Source: an uncultured Selenomonadales bacterium
GTDB taxonomy: Bacteria; Bacillota; Negativicutes; Acidaminococcales; Acidaminococcaceae
Direction: 5' to 3'
NCBI GenBank assembly: GCA_900315925.1
Contig: ONAV01000009.1
Coordinates: 1 to 64,000 of the forward strand
DNA: 64,000 bases
Below the pieces are notes generated by a model. It was given only the letters and a program-made list of their open reading frames with translations. It had not been told where the DNA came from and ran no database searches. How positions within the stretch are numbered: the first letter of the stretch is position 1; each line of letters begins with the position of its first letter. A program made the position numbers and the translations under genes. Positions 39,365 to 48,092 of this stretch are shown here, in pieces.

Positions 39365-39970
39365 ATGGCAGGACTGATAAAACCGCTGAACAGTGTGTAT
39401 GATCAGTTCCGGCGTCTGCCGGGGGTGGGAAACAAATCAGCGCTGCGACTGGCCTATCATATTATTGATATGCCGGAAGAAGAGTTACGTCGGCTGGCGG
39501 AAACACTGCTGCAGGCGAAACGGGAGATCCGGTTCTGTAAAGAATGTTTTAATTTGACTGACAGCGATGTATGTGAGATCTGTGCAGATACAGAACGCGA
39601 TCACAGCATGATCTGTGTGGTGGAACAGCCTCAGGATGCTATGGCCATGGAACGAAGCCACGGTTATACAGGCGTTTATCACGTACTGCACGGATGCCTG
39701 TCGCCGCTGGATGGCATCGGACCGGAAAATCTGCGGATTAAAGAGCTGCTGTTCCGGCTTGAAAAAGAGGACGTGAAAGAAGTCATTCTTGCTACCAACA
39801 GCAATGTGGAAGGAGAGGCAACCGCGTCCTATCTGGTACAGTTGCTGCGGTATCAGCCTGTGATGGTCAGCCGTATTGCCCGGGGACTGCCCATGGGCGG
39901 CGACCTGGAATATGCAGACGAGGTCACACTGGCCAAAGCGCTGGAAAACCGTACCCCGATTAAAGAATAA
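39365..39970 (+). CDS. recR: Recombination mediator RecR
   Basis: The 201-aa RecFOR component loads RecA at gaps. It has an HhH motif (FRRLPGVGNKSALRLAYH), a C4 zinc finger (CKECFNLTDSDVCEIC), a TOPRIM domain (ICVVEQPQDAMAMERSHGYTGVYHVLHG) and a C-terminal Walker-like region (RGLPMGGDLEYADEVTLAKAL). It is a complete protein of typical length, in the dnaX-ybaB-recR operon. Confidence 0.96.
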   Translation: MAGLIKPLNSVYDQFRRLPGVGNKSALRLAYHIIDMPEEELRRLAETLLQAKREIRFCKECFNLTDSDVCEICADTERDHSMICVVEQPQDAMAMERSHGYTGVYHVLHGCLSPLDGIGPENLRIKELLFRLEKEDVKEVILATNSNVEGEATASYLVQLLRYQPVMVSRIARGLPMGGDLEYADEVTLAKALENRTPIKE

Positions 39971-40067
39971 GGGGAATACAATTTATCCTGGGAAACGACA
40001 GTTTTATGAGTATGGATTGCCGAACCTGTTGATCAACGGGTTTGGCCCGGAAGAAAAGGAGGCAGTC

Positions 40068-40325
40068 ATGGAAATTATCGCTTCGCTTGGTTCACTGGCA
40101 ATAGGTGTAGTGATACTGTATATCATCGTTAAACTGCTGGCATTGCCGTTCAAGCTGGTCTGGAACGGAATCATCGGCGCTGTTATGCTGTGGCTGGCAA
40201 ATCTGCTGGGCGGCGCGCTCTTTAACGTGACGATCCATATTACCATTATCAAGGCGCTGATAGCCGGTTTCTTTGGAATACCCGGTGCTGCGGCAGTAAT
40301 TTTATGGGATTTGTTTGTTAAATAA
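40068..40325 (+). CDS. bofA: BofA-family membrane protein (pro-sigma-K processing inhibitor homologue)
   Basis: An 85-aa protein of two or three hydrophobic segments, starting at ATG 40068 with AAAGGAGG about 5 bases upstream; the longer in-frame ORF from 39876 overlaps recR and is rejected. The C-terminal block (NVTIHITIIKALIAGFFGIPGAAAVI) matches the BofA family. In Bacillus, BofA restrains the sigma-K protease SpoIVFB during sporulation, and bofA lies downstream of recR as here. No other sporulation gene is visible, so its role may differ. Confidence 0.82.
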   Translation: MEIIASLGSLAIGVVILYIIVKLLALPFKLVWNGIIGAVMLWLANLLGGALFNVTIHITIIKALIAGFFGIPGAAAVILWDLFVK

Positions 40326-40389
40326 AAAAACAGGTTTATCGATTCTGATTATTCCGCAAAGGAAAGAAGAGCGGAATGGAGGATGAGTC

Positions 40390-41073
40390 ATGAGCGGTTT
40401 ACATGCAATGGCTGCATGGATTCAACAGGAGACCAGTGCCCGCCGTCCCGGTCTGGATCAGACAGGCGTGGTGATGCGGACAGCCTCGGTTCTCCTGTTG
40501 TTGCTTCCGGGAAAAAACGGGCCGGAGCTGTTGTTTGAAGTCCGTTCCGGAAAATTGGGCTGGCAGCCCGGAGATATCTGCTTCCCAGGCGGACGCAGGG
40601 AGAGCAGCGATCGTAATTATGCGGCAGCGGCGGTGCGGGAAGCTTCCGAGGAACTGGGCGTTCCGTATAAGGATATACAACTCTGCGGCACCCTTGATTT
40701 TTTTGCGGCCCATAACGGATTTATGGTCTATCCGTTTGTCGGAATCTGGAATCCGGAGAAGATTTCGGAAGCGACGGATACGGGTTACAGACAATGGAAT
40801 TTTAACCGGGATGAAGTTGCGGAACTGTTTGCCGTTCCGCTCTCCTGGTTTTTAAACCATGAGCCCCGGATCGGGACCGCCCACATACAGGTTACCCGGA
40901 AAGACGATTTTCCGTTTGAACTGGTGCCCCATCTGGACCCCCATAAAGATTTCCATCAGGAGTATCCGATTTACTTTTACCAGTACGGGGATAAGGTTAT
41001 CTGGGGCATGACAGCCGCAATTTTACACAGTTTTCTTGAACGCTTCGGAAAGGGGTTAGCAGACTTTGCGTAA
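40390..41073 (+). CDS. Nudix hydrolase, coenzyme A pyrophosphatase type
   Basis: A 227-aa Nudix protein, probably cleaving CoA or related nucleotide diphosphates. The Nudix helix is GGRRESSDRNYAAAAVREASEELG (REASEELG gives the metal-binding Glu residues), preceded by the CoA-subfamily element GWQPGDICFPGG. The C-terminal part has FPIYFYQYGDKVIWGMTAAIL-like content typical of NudL (YgdU) homologues. GGAGGATGAG precedes the ATG. It overlaps the following LCP gene by 8 bases. Confidence 0.86.
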   Translation: MSGLHAMAAWIQQETSARRPGLDQTGVVMRTASVLLLLLPGKNGPELLFEVRSGKLGWQPGDICFPGGRRESSDRNYAAAAVREASEELGVPYKDIQLCGTLDFFAAHNGFMVYPFVGIWNPEKISEATDTGYRQWNFNRDEVAELFAVPLSWFLNHEPRIGTAHIQVTRKDDFPFELVPHLDPHKDFHQEYPIYFYQYGDKVIWGMTAAILHSFLERFGKGLADFA

Positions 41074-41965
41074 GATTTTTTTTCTGATTGTGGCGGCGAT
41101 TGCCGCTTTTATGTGGGGCGATTTTTCACTTGACAAAATTTCGGACCTGGAATTTTTATCCGGAAAGAGGAATATTGTTGTGATGGGCTGCGATATCCGT
41201 AAAGACGATGCAGGGCGCAGCGATACCCTGTTTGTCGTAATGATGGATAAAAGCGATAAAAAAGCAGCCCTGCTCTCTGTTCCCCGGGACACCCGGGTGA
41301 ATATCAAAGGACATGGCTGGGATAAAATTAATTCGGCCTTTGCCTATGGAGGACATAAACTGACGCAGGAAACCGTGCAGGATTTTCTGGGCATCAAACT
41401 CCATAATTATGTAGTTGTAGATTTCCAGGGGTTTAAAGGTCTGGTAGACGCGGTAGGCGGCGTGGATATCAACGTGGAAAAGCGTATGTATTATTACGAT
41501 CCGTATGCCGATTTCGAAATAGACCTGCGGCCCGGCAACCAGCATATGGACGGAAAAACTGCCATGCAGTACGTCCGTTACCGCGACGAAGAAGGGGATA
41601 TCGGGCGGATCCGCAGGCAGCAGAAATTTATTATGGCATTATACAAACAGATTGCATCGAAGAACATCCTTGCCAAAATGCCCGGTGTCTCCAAACAGAT
41701 CATGTCAATGATCAAGACAGACCTTTCCTTAAAAGAAATGGTCGAGCTGGGTAAAGTGATGCACGATATGATGGAAACGGACGGGCTGAAAATGGCCATG
41801 GTGCCGGGGACTCCGAAATATATCGACGGCATCAGTTACTGGATTCCTGACATTCCCAAAATGCGCCAGCAGATGGCGGAAATGCAGGGTGTCAAAATGT
41901 CAGAAAAATTCAGAGAGAATACAAAAAAGTTGGAAGAGGATTACAAAAAATCCGCTAAAAAATAA
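41066..41965 (+). CDS. LytR-CpsA-Psr (LCP) family protein
   Basis: A 299-aa extracellular enzyme with one N-terminal membrane anchor (about residues 4-18). LCP proteins transfer undecaprenyl-linked glycopolymers to peptidoglycan. Conserved residues: GRSDTLFVVMMD (metal-binding Asp), LLSVPRDTRVNI (catalytic Arg and Asp), DKINSAFAYGG, VDAVGGVDINV and YVRYRDEEGDIGRIRRQQ. The C-terminal tail is a charged helix. It starts at TTG 41066, with AAGGGG upstream, inside the end of the Nudix gene. Confidence 0.88.
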   Translation: MRKIFFLIVAAIAAFMWGDFSLDKISDLEFLSGKRNIVVMGCDIRKDDAGRSDTLFVVMMDKSDKKAALLSVPRDTRVNIKGHGWDKINSAFAYGGHKLTQETVQDFLGIKLHNYVVVDFQGFKGLVDAVGGVDINVEKRMYYYDPYADFEIDLRPGNQHMDGKTAMQYVRYRDEEGDIGRIRRQQKFIMALYKQIASKNILAKMPGVSKQIMSMIKTDLSLKEMVELGKVMHDMMETDGLKMAMVPGTPKYIDGISYWIPDIPKMRQQMAEMQGVKMSEKFRENTKKLEEDYKKSAKK

Positions 41966-42033
41966 GAAAACAGTATTGAAGTTTTCAATGATTTATGATA
42001 TATTATAAATACAATAAAACAGCCCCTCATTTG

Positions 42034-42058
42034 GCCCTTCTAGCAAGGGCTTTTTTTT
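42034..42058. terminator. Terminator between convergent LCP gene and tex
   Basis: GCCCTT (42034-42039), loop CTAGC, AAGGGC (42045-42050), then eight T. Confidence 0.85.
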
Positions 42059-42078
42059 ATACTAATTTTATACTTTTT

Positions 42079-44247
42079 CTATCGGCTTTTCGCTTCCGGA
42101 ACCCGTTTTAACGAGAGCCCGATCCGCCCCCGGGCCTCATCAATGCTGATAATCATCACGTCCACGATGTCCCCGGTGGAAACAATATCCAGCGGGTGTT
42201 TGAAACGCCGGTTGGACAGTTCGGAGCGGTGGATCAGTCCGTTGACTTTCAGGCCGATATCCACGAAGCAGCCAAAGTCCACAACATTGCGGATCGTTCC
42301 TTTCACGATGGAACCAATCTGCAGCTCGCTGAGCTTTGTAACATTTTTACGGCTCAGGGGAGCCGGCGAATCTTCCCGGGGATCCCGGCCCGGTTTTGCC
42401 AGGGCCTGCAGGATATCGGTAACGGTAGGCAGACCGGCCTGCAGGTGTTCCGCAATTCGTTTCGGATCGGCTTTGGCGGCGGCTAATTGTACGGCAGGGC
42501 TGCCGCTGTTTTCTTTTTTGCAGCCTAATTCTGCCAGAATTTTTTCCGTCAGTTCATAGCTTTCCGGATGGACCGGCGTATTGTCCAGCGGATTGGTTCC
42601 GTTGGCAATGCGCAGGAAGCCGGCGCACTGGGTAAAAGCTGCCGGTCCTAAACGGGGCACTTTCAGCAGTTCTTTGCGGTTGTGGAAGCGCCCGTTTTCG
42701 TTACGGTAGGCTATAATATTTTTGGCTACGGCGCTGCTGACGCCTGCTACATAGCTTAATAATGCAGGGGAGGCGGTGTTCAGTTCCACACCCACATGGT
42801 TTACGCAGCTTTCTACTACGTCGCCTAACGCGTTGCCCAGTTCCTTCTGGTTCACATCGTGCTGGTACTGGCCTACGCCGATGGCTTTCGGCTCGATTTT
42901 GACCAGCTCGGCCAGGGGATCCTGGATGCGCCGGGCGATGGAAACGGCCCCCCGGAGAGAAACGTTCAGATCCGGAAGTTCTTCTTTGGCCAGCGGGGAG
43001 GCGGAGTACACGGATGCCCCCGCTTCGCTGACGATTAAATACGACAAGTTCAGTTTATGCTTTTCAATCATTTTGGCGGTGAACTCTTCCGTCTCGAACG
43101 AAGCGGTTCCGTTGCCGATGGTAACCAGGGTAACGCCAAACTCTCTCACCAGTTTGACAAAATGAGCTTCCGCTTCATCCTGCTGGCGCTGGCTTCCGAT
43201 GATGTACAGGGTGTCGGTGGCCAGCACTTTGCCCTGGGGATCGATGACCGCAGTCTTGCAGCCGGTACGGTACCCGGGATCCAGACCGATGACGGTATGG
43301 CCTGCGATAGGCTGTTGCAACAGCAGCTGCCGCAGGTTGACAGAGAATACGTTGATGGCCTGTTTTTCCGCTTTTTCAGTCAGCTCATTGCGGATTTCGC
43401 GCTCAATGGAAGGGAAGATCAGGCGTTTATACGCATCGGCACAGGCTTCCGCATACATGGCGGAAAAGGCGGTGCCCTCTTTGATCTTCAGGAAGCGGTG
43501 CAGTTCTGCCAGCATGCTTTCTTCCGGATAATTCAGCGCCAGCTTCAGGTATTTCAGCTTTTCGCCGCGGTTTAGGGCCAGCGTGCGGTGGGGCGGCAGT
43601 TGTTTCACAGGTTCGCTGTACTCTTTGTACATAAGGAAATCCTTGCCGGTGACCTCATCGGTTGCAAGGACTGAGGAAATCTGTGCGTTCTGCCATAAAA
43701 TGCGGCGGATCAGGGCCCGGACATCGGCCCGGTCGGAAATATTTTCCGCTACAATATCCTGGGCGCCCTTCCAGGCATCGCTTTCCGTTTCCACGCCTTT
43801 TTCCGCATTGATAAAAGGCGCTGCCAGTTCAGCTAAGCTTTTCGGCGTATCTGCCTGCAGCACAATATAACTGGCCAGCGGTTCCAGTCCTTTTTCCCGG
43901 GCAATCTGCGCCCGGGTCCTCTTTTTGGGCCGGTAAGGAAGATACAGATCTTCCAGAACCTGCATTTTTTCCGCGGCCATGATCTGCTGTTCCAGTTCCG
44001 GCGTCAGCTTTTCCTGTTCCCGGATAGAGTTTAAAATTTCCTCCCGGCGTGCGTCCAGATTGCGCAGGTACTGGGCCCGGGTTTCCACATTGCGGATCTG
44101 TTCTTCATCTAATGAGCCGGTGGCTTCTTTACGATACCGGGCGATAAAGGGGACCGTGTTGCCGTCGTCCAGTAATTGCAGCGCGGCTTCCGCCTGCGCC
44201 GGTTTAATGTTTAATTCTTTTGCCAGTAATAATACGATTTTCTCCAT
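42079..44247 (-). CDS. tex: Tex-family RNA-binding transcription accessory protein
   Basis: A 722-aa nucleic-acid-binding protein homologous to Spt6. Order: N-terminal helical Tex domain (about 1-190; TVPFIARYRKEATGSLDEEQ), YqgF/RNase H-like domain with GLDPGYRTGCKTAVID (about 325-345), tandem HhH region (VSSAVAKNIIAYRNENGRF and LLKVPRLGPAAFTQCAGFLRI), and a C-terminal S1 domain (GSIVKGTIRNVVDFGCFVDIG). The start at 44247 (MEKIVLLLAKEL) is chosen because AGAAAGG precedes it; an in-frame extension to 44331 has no support. Monocistronic. Confidence 0.94.
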   Translation of the reverse strand: MEKIVLLLAKELNIKPAQAEAALQLLDDGNTVPFIARYRKEATGSLDEEQIRNVETRAQYLRNLDARREEILNSIREQEKLTPELEQQIMAAEKMQVLEDLYLPYRPKKRTRAQIAREKGLEPLASYIVLQADTPKSLAELAAPFINAEKGVETESDAWKGAQDIVAENISDRADVRALIRRILWQNAQISSVLATDEVTGKDFLMYKEYSEPVKQLPPHRTLALNRGEKLKYLKLALNYPEESMLAELHRFLKIKEGTAFSAMYAEACADAYKRLIFPSIEREIRNELTEKAEKQAINVFSVNLRQLLLQQPIAGHTVIGLDPGYRTGCKTAVIDPQGKVLATDTLYIIGSQRQQDEAEAHFVKLVREFGVTLVTIGNGTASFETEEFTAKMIEKHKLNLSYLIVSEAGASVYSASPLAKEELPDLNVSLRGAVSIARRIQDPLAELVKIEPKAIGVGQYQHDVNQKELGNALGDVVESCVNHVGVELNTASPALLSYVAGVSSAVAKNIIAYRNENGRFHNRKELLKVPRLGPAAFTQCAGFLRIANGTNPLDNTPVHPESYELTEKILAELGCKKENSGSPAVQLAAAKADPKRIAEHLQAGLPTVTDILQALAKPGRDPREDSPAPLSRKNVTKLSELQIGSIVKGTIRNVVDFGCFVDIGLKVNGLIHRSELSNRRFKHPLDIVSTGDIVDVMIISIDEARGRIGLSLKRVPEAKSR

Positions 44248-44452
44248 TAGTAAACATACCTTTCTGTAAAAATGAAGGGATGAAAGAGGTTTGTGAATTT
44301 GCTCTTTCTTCACCATTATATCACTTGTCAAAGGGAAAAAGATACGATAAAATAATTTTATAATTTATATATTAGTAGAGCGCATCTTTGAAAGCAGTAT
44401 TTTACAGTTGTGACGTGTCATTTTGGCAATTTTCAGGAGATATCAGACCGTT

Positions 44453-45106
44453 ATGATTGAAAAATATATTGAACACACATTATTGAAACCGGAAGCGACC
44501 ACGGCAGATATAATCAAACTGTGCCAGGAAGCCCGTGAACATAACTTCCTGGGCGTTTGTATCAATCCCTGTTTCGTGCCGCTGGCAAAACATCTGCTGG
44601 CAGGAACGGCGGTGAAAGTCGTGACCGTCGTAGGATTCCCTTTAGGCTGCGATGAGCCGGAGGTGAAAGCGGAGGCGACTCGTCGCGCGGTGCAGAACGG
44701 CGCTGACGAAATCGATATGGTCATCAACGTGGGCGCGTTGAAGGGCCGGGACAACGCCTATGTGGTGGAAGATATCCGCCAGGTAGTCGCTGCGGCAGGG
44801 GAAGCCCCTGTTAAAGTTATTATTGAGGCGTGCCTGTTAAATGAAGAAGAAAAAATCCGTGCCTGCCGGATGATTGCCCAGGCGGGGGCTGCGTTTGTAA
44901 AAACGAGCACCGGTTTTAACAAAGGCGGCGCGACGGTGGAAGACGTGGCTCTGTTGTCCGGGGAAGCAAAAAATCTCGGACTGCGGGTAAAAGCTGCGGG
45001 AGGAATCCGGGATTACGCAACGGCAAAGGCCATGCTGAAAGCCGGGGCGGAACGGTTAGGCTGCAGCGCCGGAGTCAGGCTGGCGGAAGAAGAGGCCCGG
45101 GCATGA
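44453..45106 (+). CDS. deoC: Deoxyribose-phosphate aldolase
   Basis: The 217-aa TIM-barrel enzyme cleaves 2-deoxyribose 5-phosphate to glyceraldehyde 3-phosphate and acetaldehyde in deoxynucleoside breakdown. [13 protein letters not shown] opens the barrel, the relay Asp lies in [14 protein letters not shown], and the Schiff-base lysine is in FVKTSTGF with a second essential lysine in [18 protein letters not shown] lies 11 bases before ATG 44453. It overlaps walJ by ATGA, an unusual partner; a nucleoside hydrolase is encoded 3 kb away and could supply related sugars. Confidence 0.95.
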   Translation: MIEKYIEHTLLKPEATTADIIKLCQEAREHNFLGVCINPCFVPLAKHLLAGTAVKVVTVVGFPLGCDEPEVKAEATRRAVQNGADEIDMVINVGALKGRDNAYVVEDIRQVVAAAGEAPVKVIIEACLLNEEEKIRACRMIAQAGAAFVKTSTGFNKGGATVEDVALLSGEAKNLGLRVKAAGGIRDYATAKAMLKAGAERLGCSAGVRLAEEEARA

Positions 45107-45927
45107 GCTGTTTCCAAGTGGCAGTACTGGCCAGCGGCAGCAAAGGCAATGCGACCGTGATGCGCTGCGAAGCCGGAATGGTGCTGGTAGACGCGGGCAT
45201 ATCCTGCCGCCGTATCGTGCAGGGAATGCAGAAACTGGGGCTCCGTCCCGAAAATCTGGACGGGGTGTTTATCACCCATGAACACATCGACCATGTGAAA
45301 GGGCTGGAGACGTTTACCAAAAAGTACCCTGTTCCCATCTATGCCAGTGCCGGAACCTGGCGGGGCATTAAGCAGACCTTGCCGCGGATTGACCTGCAGT
45401 TATGCAACCGGCATATCTTTGCACCCCAGACGGAACTCACGCTGGGCGGTCTGCAGGTACGCAGTTTTTCCACGTCGCACGATGCGCAGGAACCGGCCGG
45501 GTATTCGTTCCGGTGCAAGGGCCATACCTTCAGTTACGTAACGGATACCGGGTATGTCAGCGATATCGTAAAACGCGAGTTGGACGGAGCCGAAGTGCTG
45601 GTAATTGAAACCAATCACGACCCCATCCTGCTGAAAAACGGAAGCTATCCGCCAGTGCTTCAGAAGCGAATTTTAGGAACCCGGGGACACCTGGCCAACG
45701 AGACGGCCGGCCGACTGCTGACAACGATGAAAGTTTTGCCCCGGCAGGTTTTTCTGGCACACCTGAGTCAGGAAAACAATACGCCGGAACTGGCCTTGTC
45801 CACAGTCCAGGGTATTGTGACACAGCAATACCCGAACGCAATGATTCAGTTCTATGTCACTTCGCAGGACGAAGTAGTAAAAAATAGAGAATGGGAGGAT
45901 TACCATGAGCAAAACATTTTTGAATAA
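45103..45927 (+). CDS. walJ: Metallo-beta-lactamase fold protein WalJ/YycJ
   Basis: A 274-aa MBL-fold phosphodiesterase-like protein, suggested to act as a 5'-3' exonuclease coordinating cell division and replication. It shows [14 protein letters not shown] at the N terminus, [15 protein letters not shown] (HxHxDH metal motif), [15 protein letters not shown] and VIETNHDP. In Firmicutes it belongs to the walRK-yycHI-walJ-htrA cluster; here walJ and htrA remain but walRK is absent from the window, and deoC precedes it. It overlaps the htrA-like gene by 23 bases. Confidence 0.9.
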   Translation: MSCFQVAVLASGSKGNATVMRCEAGMVLVDAGISCRRIVQGMQKLGLRPENLDGVFITHEHIDHVKGLETFTKKYPVPIYASAGTWRGIKQTLPRIDLQLCNRHIFAPQTELTLGGLQVRSFSTSHDAQEPAGYSFRCKGHTFSYVTDTGYVSDIVKRELDGAEVLVIETNHDPILLKNGSYPPVLQKRILGTRGHLANETAGRLLTTMKVLPRQVFLAHLSQENNTPELALSTVQGIVTQQYPNAMIQFYVTSQDEVVKNREWEDYHEQNIFE

Positions 45928-47050
45928 GGCAGGTAAATTAACCTTCAGCTTATTGCTGGCGATGAGTATGCTGTTTAGCGGTTGCGGCGGCGACAGCGGT
46001 AAGGCTGCTGCTCCGGATGCCAACAAGAAACCGGCGGCTCCGGCTACGGAACAGGCGGCGCAGAAGAACGCTGAAAAGAAAGCGGAAGAAATTGATAAGA
46101 AGATGTCCGGCGCACGGAATACGCCTATCGTGCAGGCTGCTAAAAAGGTTGGGCCTACGGTCGTGGGTATTACCAACAAGGCGTATGTACGGGACTTTTT
46201 CAACCGGGTGCAGCTGGCGGAACGTGGCTATGGTTCCGGTGTTATCTATGATAAATCCGGTCTGATCGTGACCAATAACCACGTGGTGGACGGAGCGTCC
46301 GAAATCATCGTGAGCCTGGCGGACGGACGCAGTGCCCAGGGTAAGGTACTGGGTACTGATGCAGCCACGGACCTGGCTGTAGTCAAGATCGATCTGGATA
46401 ATCTGCCGGTTGCGGAGTTCGGTGATTCTTCCACGGTTCAGGTTGGCGAACCGGCCATTGCCATCGGCAACCCGCTGGGTATGGAATTCCGGGGCAGCGT
46501 AACGGTGGGCATCATCTCCGCCCTGAACCGCTCCGTGGAAATCGGGGAAAAGAAGTTCACCCTGTTCCAGACCGACGCAGCTATCAACCCGGGTAACTCC
46601 GGCGGCGCACTGGTGAACGCGGACGGTGAAATCATCGGTATCAACAGCGCCAAGATTGGCGTATCCAATGTAGAGGGCATGGGCTTTGCCATTCCTATCA
46701 ATAATGTAAAACCCATCATCAAAGAACTGGCGGCCAAAGGCCGGGTAGCTCACCCGTATGTAGGCGCGTCCCTTATTGACAAGGACATTGCCAAACATTA
46801 CGGCTTCGATATGGACCTGCATGACGGCCTGTTCATCATGAAGCTGTCCAAGGGCGGCCCGCTGGCCCGTTCCGGCGCACGCACCGGCGATATCATCACG
46901 GAGTTTAACGGGGTGAAAGTTCATACCGTTGCCGCATTGCGGGACGAAATTGCGAAACACCAGGTGGGAGACCAGGTGAATATCACCATTCTGCGAAACG
47001 AGACCCAGATGACGCTGGCCGTTACCCTGCAGGAATATCCGAGAAGCTGA
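45905..47050 (+). CDS. htrA: HtrA/DegP-type serine protease, lipoprotein
   Basis: A 381-aa trypsin-fold protease for envelope quality control. The signal peptide ends at a lipobox (LFSGC, Cys about 24), followed by an Ala/Lys-rich linker to about 65. The catalytic triad is His in VTNNHVVDGA, Asp in AATDLAVVKID and Ser in NPGNSGGALV. One PDZ domain (about 280-375; PYVGASLIDKDIAKHYGF, GARTGDIITEFNGVKV) follows. A lipid anchor instead of a TM helix is unusual relative to Bacillus HtrA, which has a membrane-spanning N terminus. GGGAGG precedes the ATG. Confidence 0.93.
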   Translation: MSKTFLNKAGKLTFSLLLAMSMLFSGCGGDSGKAAAPDANKKPAAPATEQAAQKNAEKKAEEIDKKMSGARNTPIVQAAKKVGPTVVGITNKAYVRDFFNRVQLAERGYGSGVIYDKSGLIVTNNHVVDGASEIIVSLADGRSAQGKVLGTDAATDLAVVKIDLDNLPVAEFGDSSTVQVGEPAIAIGNPLGMEFRGSVTVGIISALNRSVEIGEKKFTLFQTDAAINPGNSGGALVNADGEIIGINSAKIGVSNVEGMGFAIPINNVKPIIKELAAKGRVAHPYVGASLIDKDIAKHYGFDMDLHDGLFIMKLSKGGPLARSGARTGDIITEFNGVKVHTVAALRDEIAKHQVGDQVNITILRNETQMTLAVTLQEYPRS

Positions 47051-47134
47051 TTGACTCGAAAGGGAAGTTTTGCATCAGAAACCTGCTTTTGCAATGAAGA
47101 AGTTTCAGGCCTATGTGGCTGTTAAAAATTGAAG

Positions 47135-47162
47135 AGCCGCCCGTACCTGGGCGGCTTTTTTC
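47135..47162 (+). terminator. Rho-independent terminator of the deoC-walJ-htrA operon
   Basis: AGCCGCCC (47135-47142) / GGGCGGCT (47149-47156) is followed by six T. Confidence 0.9.
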
Positions 47163-47269
47163 AACACCAGTCAGATTGTTAATTGTTTGCAACAAAAAGT
47201 TGCAATGCATGTTTCATTGCCGGAACACGAATTTGATTGATGGTTCAAAAAATTTAACGGTGAACACCT

Positions 47270-47749
47270 ATGAAAATTACCATTGCCTGCGTAGGCAAAC
47301 TGAAAGAAAAATATCTGACGGCAGCCATGGACGAATATGTGAAACGGCTGCAGCCTTTCTGCAAACTGGAGATTATCGGTATTAACGAAGAAAAAATGCC
47401 GCAGGAGCCTTCGGAAGCAGAACGGGAGCAGGTGCTGGAAAAAGAAACACAACGGCTGCTGTCCATAATCCCGGAGCATTCCTATGTAATTCTGTTGGAC
47501 TTGCAGGGAAAACAGATTACCAGTCCGGAACTGGCGGAAAAAATGGACGCGCTGGCAGTACAGGGCGTCAGCCATATTACGTTTGTCATCGGCGGCGCTT
47601 TCGGCTATACGGATGCGTTGCGGAAAAAAGCGGACTTCCGCTGGTCCTTTTCCAAACTGACTTTTACCCACCAGATGATCCGCGTGCTACTGGCGGAACA
47701 GATTTACAGGGCGTTTAAGATCAGTAAGGGGGAAAAGTATCATTGGTAA
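47270..47749 (+). CDS. rlmH: 23S rRNA pseudouridine(1915) N3-methyltransferase
   Basis: The 159-aa SPOUT methyltransferase modifies 23S rRNA helix 69. MKITIACVGKLKEKYLTAAMDEYVKRL opens it, FVIGGAFGYTD is the SAM-binding knot loop, and SKLTFTHQMIRVLLAEQIYRAF with the invariant KGEKYHW end is complete. Its place after htrA is the conserved Firmicute order (yycJ-yyxA-yydA). A structured repeat begins 32 bases after the stop. Confidence 0.96.
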   Translation: MKITIACVGKLKEKYLTAAMDEYVKRLQPFCKLEIIGINEEKMPQEPSEAEREQVLEKETQRLLSIIPEHSYVILLDLQGKQITSPELAEKMDALAVQGVSHITFVIGGAFGYTDALRKKADFRWSFSKLTFTHQMIRVLLAEQIYRAFKISKGEKYHW

Positions 47750-47780
47750 ACGAATAGGAATTTGTATGACGGCGTGATGC

Positions 47781-47951
47781 GGCAGGGAAAAGACATTGCA
47801 AAACGCTCACGGCTTGCTATTCCATGGACTCATTTGCCTGTGGCTTCGGAACTAGCGACTTCGTCCCTCAGACAGCCTTGCCACGACGGCAAATTTCATC
47901 TCATGGGATGACGCAACCCGTTCGAAGTTTTGCCCATGCCTTTTCCCTGCC
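47781..47951. repeat. Structured intergenic element, copy A
   Basis: A 171-base imperfect palindrome. The outer stem is GGCAGGGAAAAG (47781-47792) / CTTTTCCCTGCC (47940-47951). The next stem is GCAAAAC / GTTTTGC, then ACGG-TTGC / GCAA-CCGT. A 102-base core (47815-47916) contains ATTCCATG / CATGGGAT and ATTTGCC / GGCAAAT. The core differs at about 10 positions from copy B (52312-52413), while the arms differ widely yet still pair. It fills most of the 343-base gap between rlmH and the nucleoside hydrolase gene. It is either a structured RNA or a palindromic mobile repeat; no target duplication or transposase is seen. Confidence 0.8.
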
Positions 47952-48092
47952 GGAATCACATTACCGCTGCTTCCCCTTTTTTATAAAATGGTAATGCACC
48001 ATACTCAATTTTAGTGTATAATGATTTTAGAAAGACTAGCTTTTTTTAAAAGTCTGAAAATAAATTCTTGACACCCGGAGGGAGGAGATCCG

